From positions 1-24,945 of the forward strand of contig SVLP01000036.1 in NCBI GenBank assembly GCA_015067895.1: a stretch of DNA of 24,945 bases. The letters run 5' to 3'. Origin of the DNA: Oscillospiraceae bacterium (lineage in GTDB: Bacteria; Bacillota_A; Clostridia; Oscillospirales; Oscillospiraceae). Shown in pieces: positions 21,219 through 24,945 of this stretch. The number at the start of each line of letters is the position of its first letter. The stretch's first letter is position 1. A program made the position numbers and the translations under genes. Below the pieces are notes generated by a model that was given only the letters and a program-made list of their open reading frames with translations, did no database searches and was not told the DNA's origin.

Positions 21219-21443
21219 ATGGCTGAAAAGGCATCTAACAAAAGAAAATGGTCAGCAGAAGAAGTTCAGCAATGGTATCGAGATACAGGTGCTTTTACAT
21301 ACGCAAACCCCGACGATTTGAATATCATTGTCAAGAAGCCGAGGAGTGAAGGCGTTACAGTGAATTGGGCTAATCCAAAAGCGTACCTGCTACAAGGAGC
21401 AATCCTTGCGGTTGTCTTTGCTATCATATGTTTGCTGAAATAA
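21219..21443 (+). CDS. Small membrane protein, DUF5808-like (74 aa)
   Basis: The ATG at 21219 has GGAAGAAGGG upstream. The N-terminal part (MAEKASNKRKWSAEEVQQWY) is charged. The middle reads NPDDLNIIVKKPRSEGVTVNWANPKAY and is followed by one membrane segment, LLQGAILAVVFAIICLL, at the C-terminus. The order 'D...VPK...G...N.ANP.A' followed by a helix resembles DUF5808, whose role is unknown. The gene is lower in GC than its neighbours. It has its own promoter and a shared terminator and is convergent with the transketolase pair. Confidence 0.7.
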   Translation: MAEKASNKRKWSAEEVQQWYRDTGAFTYANPDDLNIIVKKPRSEGVTVNWANPKAYLLQGAILAVVFAIICLLK

Positions 21444-21485
21444 TTCACCAAATACCAATTTGACGAACGACTTTCTTACCAATAA

Positions 21486-21519
21486 AAAGCCCTGCACAGC
21501 TCACGCCGTGCAGGGCTTT
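21486..21519. terminator. Terminator between the small membrane gene and the transketolase pair
   Basis: A perfect 12-bp stem (21486-21497 with 21508-21519) closes over a 10-base loop. T-runs flank it on both strands (TTTTTATT on minus, TTTCTC on plus). Confidence 0.85.
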
Positions 21520-21530
21520 CTCAATCTCAA

Positions 21531-22475
21531 TTACTTACCGCAGAACTCGTGGGCGACCTTGACGATGTTCTCCTCGCTCAGGCCGAACTCCTTCAGCAGG
21601 TCGTTGGCGGGGCCGGAGAAGCCGAAGACATCGTTGACGCCGATGCGGCGGACGGGGGTGGGGCACTTCTCGGACAGGCAGGCGCAGACGGCCTCGCCCA
21701 GACCGCCGATGACAGAGTGCTCCTCGCAGGTGATGACACGTCCGCACTTCTTTGCGGCATCGATGACCAGCTCCTCGTCCAGGGGCTTGATGGTGCACAT
21801 GTTGATGACCATGGCGTCGATGCCTTCTGCGGCCAGGGTCTCGGCGGCCTTGACGGCCTCGTTGACCATCAGGCCGGTGGCGATGATGGCCACATCGGAG
21901 CCCTCGCGCATGACGTCGCCCTTGCCGATCTGGAACTTGAAAGTCTCCTCGTCATGGAACACGGGAACGGCCAGACGGCCGAAGCGGATATACACGGGGC
22001 CGTCGTGCTCGTAAGCAGCACGGACAGCGGCCTTGGCCTCGACATTGTCGGAGGGGTTCATGACCACCATGCCGGGGATGGTGCGCATCAGAGCCAGATC
22101 CTCGCAGCACTGGTGGGATGCACCGTCCTCGCCCACGGAGATGCCGCCGTGGGAGGCGCAGATCTTCACGTTCAGGCGGGTGTAGCCAACGGAGTTGCGG
22201 ATCTGCTCGTAGGCGCGGCCGGTGGCGAACATGGCAAAGCTGGAGGCGAAAGCCACCATGCCCATGGAAGCGGCACCGGCGGCGGCGCAGATCATGTCAG
22301 CCTCGGCGATGCCGGCGTTGAAATGACGGCCGGGGAATGCCTTGCCGAAGACACCGGACTTGGTGGAACCGGCCAGGTCAGCGTCGAAAACAACGATATT
22401 GTCATGCTCACGGCCCAGCTCCACCAGAGCCTCGCCGTAGCCCTCGCGGGTCGCGATCTTCTTCACATCTGCCAT
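21531..22475 (-). CDS. Transketolase, C-terminal subunit (314 aa)
   Basis: This is the pyrimidine-binding plus C-terminal half of a split transketolase. The two-subunit enzyme transfers ketol units in the non-oxidative pentose phosphate pathway. Residues 51-61, HFNAGIAEADM, carry the catalytic Glu (E58) that activates thiamine diphosphate. The later CASHGGISVGEDGASHQ and the C-terminal GGLGEAVCACLSEKCPTPVRRIGVNDVFGFSG are typical. The ATG at 22475 is two bases behind the partner's stop, with GGAGGG in the end of that gene, so the subunits are coupled and made in balance. Confidence 0.95.
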   Translation of the reverse strand: MADVKKIATREGYGEALVELGREHDNIVVFDADLAGSTKSGVFGKAFPGRHFNAGIAEADMICAAAGAASMGMVAFASSFAMFATGRAYEQIRNSVGYTRLNVKICASHGGISVGEDGASHQCCEDLALMRTIPGMVVMNPSDNVEAKAAVRAAYEHDGPVYIRFGRLAVPVFHDEETFKFQIGKGDVMREGSDVAIIATGLMVNEAVKAAETLAAEGIDAMVINMCTIKPLDEELVIDAAKKCGRVITCEEHSVIGGLGEAVCACLSEKCPTPVRRIGVNDVFGFSGPANDLLKEFGLSEENIVKVAHEFCGK

Positions 22476-22477
22476 GA

Positions 22478-23320
22478 TTAGCCCTCCAGTTCTGCCAGAG
22501 CGGCCTTCAGCTCACCCATGGCGATCTCAAATTCGGCGGGATTGGTGGACTTGCCGTGCCAGCCTGCGTTGTTCTCCATGAAGGAGACGCCCTTACCCTT
22601 GGTGGTGGTCATGACGATGGCGGTGGGCTGACCCTTGACGGTCTTGGCCTCGGCGAAGGCGGCCTCCAGCTGGTCGAAGTCGTGGCCGTCGACGGCGATG
22701 GTGTGCAGGCCGAAGGCCTGGAGCTTGTCCACGATGGGGTAGGGGCTCATGACATCGGCGATGTTGCCGTCGATCTGCAGGCCGTTGTTGTCGATGATGA
22801 CGCAGAGGTTGTCCAGCTTGTAGTGGCTTGCGAACATGCAGGCCTCCCAGACCTGGCCCTCCTGGATCTCGCCGTCGCCAAGCAGGGTGTAGACCCGGCA
22901 GGGGTTGCCCTGCACCTTGGCGGCCAGAGCCATGCCACAGGCGGTGGAGATGCCCTGACCCAGGGAGCCGGTGGACATATCAACGCCGGGGACGGAGTTC
23001 ATGTTGGGGTGGCCCTGCAGATAGCTGCCGATCTTGCGCAGGGTCAGCAGATCCTCCACGGGGAAGAAGCCGCGATGGGCCAGTGCAGCATACAGGCCGG
23101 GGGCGCAGTGGCCCTTGCTGAGCACGAAGCGGTCACGACCCCACTTCTTGGGGTCTGCGGGATCCACGTTCAGCTCCTTGAAATACAGATAGGTAAACAC
23201 ATCCGCAGCGGACAGGCTGCCGCCGGGATGGCCGCACTTGGCTGCGTTGGTGGACTCGACGATGCCGAGCCGAACCTTGCAGGCCATGGTCTGCAATGCT
23301 TTGCGTTCATTGGGTGTCAT
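22478..23320 (-). CDS. Transketolase, N-terminal (thiamine diphosphate-binding) subunit (280 aa)
   Basis: This is the first half of the split transketolase. The thiamine-diphosphate/Mg motif runs from GDG (148-150) to NN (178-179) in LLGDGEIQEGQVWEA and VIIDNNG. H31 in CGHPGGSLS, H71 in SKGHCAP and H104 in LQGHPN are the usual substrate and cofactor histidines. The ATG at 23320 has AAGGAG eight bases upstream. It is first in a two-gene operon with a strong promoter. The split form is common in Firmicutes and gut anaerobes. Confidence 0.95.
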   Translation of the reverse strand: MTPNERKALQTMACKVRLGIVESTNAAKCGHPGGSLSAADVFTYLYFKELNVDPADPKKWGRDRFVLSKGHCAPGLYAALAHRGFFPVEDLLTLRKIGSYLQGHPNMNSVPGVDMSTGSLGQGISTACGMALAAKVQGNPCRVYTLLGDGEIQEGQVWEACMFASHYKLDNLCVIIDNNGLQIDGNIADVMSPYPIVDKLQAFGLHTIAVDGHDFDQLEAAFAEAKTVKGQPTAIVMTTTKGKGVSFMENNAGWHGKSTNPAEFEIAMGELKAALAELEG

Positions 23321-23379
23321 ATCGTTTCTCCTTCATTAAATAAATCAGGTTATACGGTGTTTCATAGCTTTCCGCATAC

Positions 23380-23408
23380 ATTCTACATTGTTTACAATTA
23401 CTTGTCAA
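23380..23408 (-). promoter_or_regulatory. Transketolase operon promoter
   Basis: On the minus strand a perfect TTGACA (23403-23408) and TAGAAT (23380-23385) are 17 bases apart. The spacer holds the small palindrome ATTGT-TT-ACAAT, similar in half site to the palindromes at 10259-10304. Confidence 0.75.
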
Positions 23409-23514
23409 GCAAACTGGAAATGGGTGGAAAAAATATGGACGGAATGAACAAAAACAGGGAGAGAAAGCTCGAAACTTCTGGGCGTATCCGTAACCAAATG
23501 TCTTATCACGGCTC

Positions 23515-23543
23515 TTGACAGACGAAGCGCAGGCAACTAAAAT
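23515..23543 (+). promoter_or_regulatory. gtrA promoter
   Basis: A perfect TTGACA (23515-23520) and TAAAAT (23538-23543) are 17 bases apart, about 25 bases before the ATG. Confidence 0.8.
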
Positions 23544-23567
23544 ATATGAAATTGGAGGTATCTGAAT

Positions 23568-24020
23568 ATGGATAAGATCAAAAAACTCCTGAACCGGGAG
23601 ACCATTCTCTACATCATCTTCGGCGTGGCCACCACCGTGGTCAACTATGTGGTGTTCCATCTTCTATATAATGTGCTCTGGCAGCAGCAAAACAGTCTGA
23701 CTGCCAACGCGGCGGCCTTCGTCGCGGCGGTGATCTTTGCCTTCGTGGTCAATAAGATGTTCGTCTTCGAAAGCAAGAGCTGGGGCCTGGACGCCCTGAA
23801 GCGGGAGGTGCCCTCCTTCCTGGCGGGCCGCATCGGCTCCTTCGGCATCGAGGAGGCGGGACTGTTCCTGTGCGAGAAGGTGCTGAAGCTGGGCGGCGTG
23901 ATTGCGTTCACCCTGGGGGACATTATCCTGGACTGGATCACCATTGTGAAGGTGGCACTGTCGTTCATCGTGGTCATCCTGAACTATGTGTTCTGCAAGC
24001 TGTTCGTGTTCAAGAAGTAA
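23568..24020 (+). CDS. GtrA-family membrane protein (150 aa)
   Basis: The family comprises small four-segment membrane proteins thought to help flip or use polyprenyl-linked sugars for envelope glycans. Four hydrophobic segments are visible: about 13-35 (YIIFGVATTVVNYVVFHLL), 46-62, 95-115 and 122-142. The first segment's FGVATTVVNY and the NKMFVF after the second are the typical GtrA marks. The length is slightly above the usual 120-140. The ATG at 23568 has GGAGGT upstream. It is followed by a terminator and then an acetyltransferase in the same direction. Confidence 0.88.
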   Translation: MDKIKKLLNRETILYIIFGVATTVVNYVVFHLLYNVLWQQQNSLTANAAAFVAAVIFAFVVNKMFVFESKSWGLDALKREVPSFLAGRIGSFGIEEAGLFLCEKVLKLGGVIAFTLGDIILDWITIVKVALSFIVVILNYVFCKLFVFKK

Positions 24021-24026
24021 AGACCG

Positions 24027-24051
24027 GGGCCGCGCCTTCGCGGCCCTTTTT
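24027..24051 (+). terminator. Terminator between gtrA and the acetyltransferase gene
   Basis: A perfect 8-bp GC stem (24027-24034 with 24039-24046), loop CCTT, is followed by five T. The next gene's ribosome binding site begins within about 5 bases. Confidence 0.85.
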
Positions 24052-24069
24052 CAATTGGGAGGAGCAATC

Positions 24070-24621
24070 ATGACAGAAATGGAAAAGGCCAGAGCCGGAC
24101 TGGAATTCATCCGGGGCAGCGATGAGCTGCGCGTGATCCGGGAGCGGGCAGAATCCCTCTGCTTCCGGCTGAACCATACCCCACCGGAGGATATGCAGAC
24201 TCGCCAGTCGATATTGAAGGAGCTGATCGGTTCCATGGGGGAGAACTGCACCATCAAGCCGCCTTTCCTCTGCGACTATGGCGACTGCATCCATGTGGGC
24301 CGCAATTTCTTCGCCAACTATGGCTGCAAGTTCGTGGACGGCGGCACGATCCGGTTCGGAGACGATGTGCTGGTTGGGCCCGGGTGTACCTTCGTTACGG
24401 TGAACCACGCCATCGAGCCGGAGCGCAGACTGGCAGGGGTGATGCAGTGTAAGTCCATTACGGTTGGGAACAATGTGTGGTTCGGCGCAGAGGTGACGGT
24501 GTGTCCCGGCGTGACCATTGGAGATAACTGCGTCATTGGTGCGGGGAGTGTCATTGTAAAGGATATCCCTGCCAATTCCGTTGCGGCGGGGAATCCCTGC
24601 AAGGTGATTCGGAAGGGCTGA
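24070..24621 (+). CDS. Sugar O-acetyltransferase, LacA/Maa family (183 aa)
   Basis: These left-handed beta-helix enzymes move acetyl from acetyl-CoA to a sugar hydroxyl. The N-terminal helix region has the Mac domain pattern (AESLCFRLNHTPPED), followed by hexapeptide repeats: IHVGRNFFANYGC, IRFGDDVLVGPGC, ITVGNNVWFGAEVTVCPGVT and IGDNCVIGAGSVI. The catalytic His is H113 in TVNHAIEPERR. The ending SVAAGNPCKVIRK is standard. The ATG at 24070 has GGGAGG upstream; the longer frame from 23986 overlaps gtrA and is a shadow. There is no room for a promoter after the upstream terminator, so expression depends on read-through or a promoter inside gtrA. Confidence 0.92.
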   Translation: MTEMEKARAGLEFIRGSDELRVIRERAESLCFRLNHTPPEDMQTRQSILKELIGSMGENCTIKPPFLCDYGDCIHVGRNFFANYGCKFVDGGTIRFGDDVLVGPGCTFVTVNHAIEPERRLAGVMQCKSITVGNNVWFGAEVTVCPGVTIGDNCVIGAGSVIVKDIPANSVAAGNPCKVIRKG

Positions 24622-24653
24622 AAAAGAAATTTCAAAAAAGATGAAAAAAGGTG

Positions 24654-24682
24654 TTGACAAATGGGGGTGGGCGTGGTATTAT
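24654..24682 (+). promoter_or_regulatory. rRNA-type promoter P1
   Basis: A perfect TTGACA (24654-24659) and TATTAT (24677-24682) are 17 bases apart. An A-rich stretch directly upstream could act as UP element. Confidence 0.75.
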
Positions 24683-24816
24683 ATCCGAGCGCTTGAGAGA
24701 GCGGCAAACAAATAAAGCCACAAACCGATGAAGTTTGGATAGAACGGCGGAGAAAATCGAAGAATTCGGATCAAAATGGATCGTGAAAATTCCTCGAAAA
24801 ACTTCGAAAAAAGTTC

Positions 24817-24845
24817 TTGACAAACCGAGGTGAGTGTGCTAAGAT
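24817..24845 (+). promoter_or_regulatory. rRNA-type promoter P2
   Basis: A perfect TTGACA (24817-24822) and TAAGAT (24840-24845) are 17 bases apart, with A/T-rich sequence (CGAAAAAACTTCG-like blocks) upstream. It is 163 bases after P1. Confidence 0.75.
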
Positions 24846-24945
24846 ATCTAAGTCGCCGCGAGGTGACAGAGAGCTGTACCTTGTAAATTGAATAACGTAA
24901 AGATGACTTTTATCACCTTGGACAAAATAAGGTTTTAATTGATAA
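24846..24945 (+). other. Leader of a probable rRNA operon (16S gene beyond window)
   Basis: The stretch after P2 has no ORF. It carries GTACCTTGTAAATTGAATAACG, split here as GTACCTTGTAAA and TTGAATAACG, a string type common directly ahead of 16S rRNA genes in Clostridia. Tandem strong promoters with no coding frame support this. The rRNA gene itself is not in the window. The whole stretch from 24622 holds no other gene. Confidence 0.6.

Noticed and set aside
21531..23320. Broken transketolase gene (frameshift into two pieces)
   Set aside because: Each half has its own ATG and ribosome binding site, and the boundary matches the known two-subunit form common in anaerobic bacteria.

Overview
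The window reads as a chromosomal segment of a high-GC, Gram-positive gut Clostridia, most likely of the Oscillospiraceae/Ruminococcaceae type. This is an inference from the sequence: strong AGGAGG ribosome binding sites, TTGACA-17-TATAAT promoters, T-tailed intrinsic terminators, a split transketolase, a short ProRS, a one-chain iron-sulfur serine dehydratase and a SpoVB-like flippase. No rRNA gene body is present, but the right edge carries tandem promoters and a leader that look like the start of an rRNA operon.

Left edge (1-1460): the tail of a Nudix hydrolase; a visibly AT-rich gene with nucleotide-cyclase-like motifs; an intact tRNA-Pro(UGG) with its terminator; and the 5' half of a second, different tRNA-Pro. 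This looks like a tRNA-associated insertion scar. Region 1460-5340 (minus strand): a membrane-anchored XRE regulator, a small membrane protein behind ychF, and sdaA. Two unusual non-coding elements lie here: a string of mini-hairpins joined by GTGAAAT linkers (3481-3715) and a nested inverted repeat (5072-5340).

Middle (5441-14581): proS and a small P-loop kinase on plus. Then minus-strand units follow: XRE, flippase and methyltransferase, where the last two are one uninterrupted frame with an internal ribosome binding site; GNAT and methyltransferase, preceded by a promoter, a 30-codon leader ORF and a terminator that abuts the GNAT ribosome binding site (a candidate attenuator); a PurF-like protein whose N-terminal catalytic Cys is replaced by Gly; and a D-2-hydroxyacid dehydrogenase.

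Right part (14717-24945): an MFS/GPH-like transporter with a GDPD; an XRE repressor divergent from an 11-Cys, 60-residue protein with an operator over the promoter; a GH2 glycosidase; a DUF11 protein whose start codon can be locked in a hairpin; a second copy of the nested repeat; a small membrane protein; the transketolase pair; GtrA; a LacA/Maa-type acetyltransferase; and the rRNA-type promoters.

The content is mostly housekeeping plus carbohydrate and cell-envelope functions. The best candidates for something undescribed are the GNAT leader/attenuator, the hairpin-string element, the cyclase-like gene at the tRNA scar, and the XRE/Cys-rich pair. All functions are read from motifs by eye; no database search was possible.
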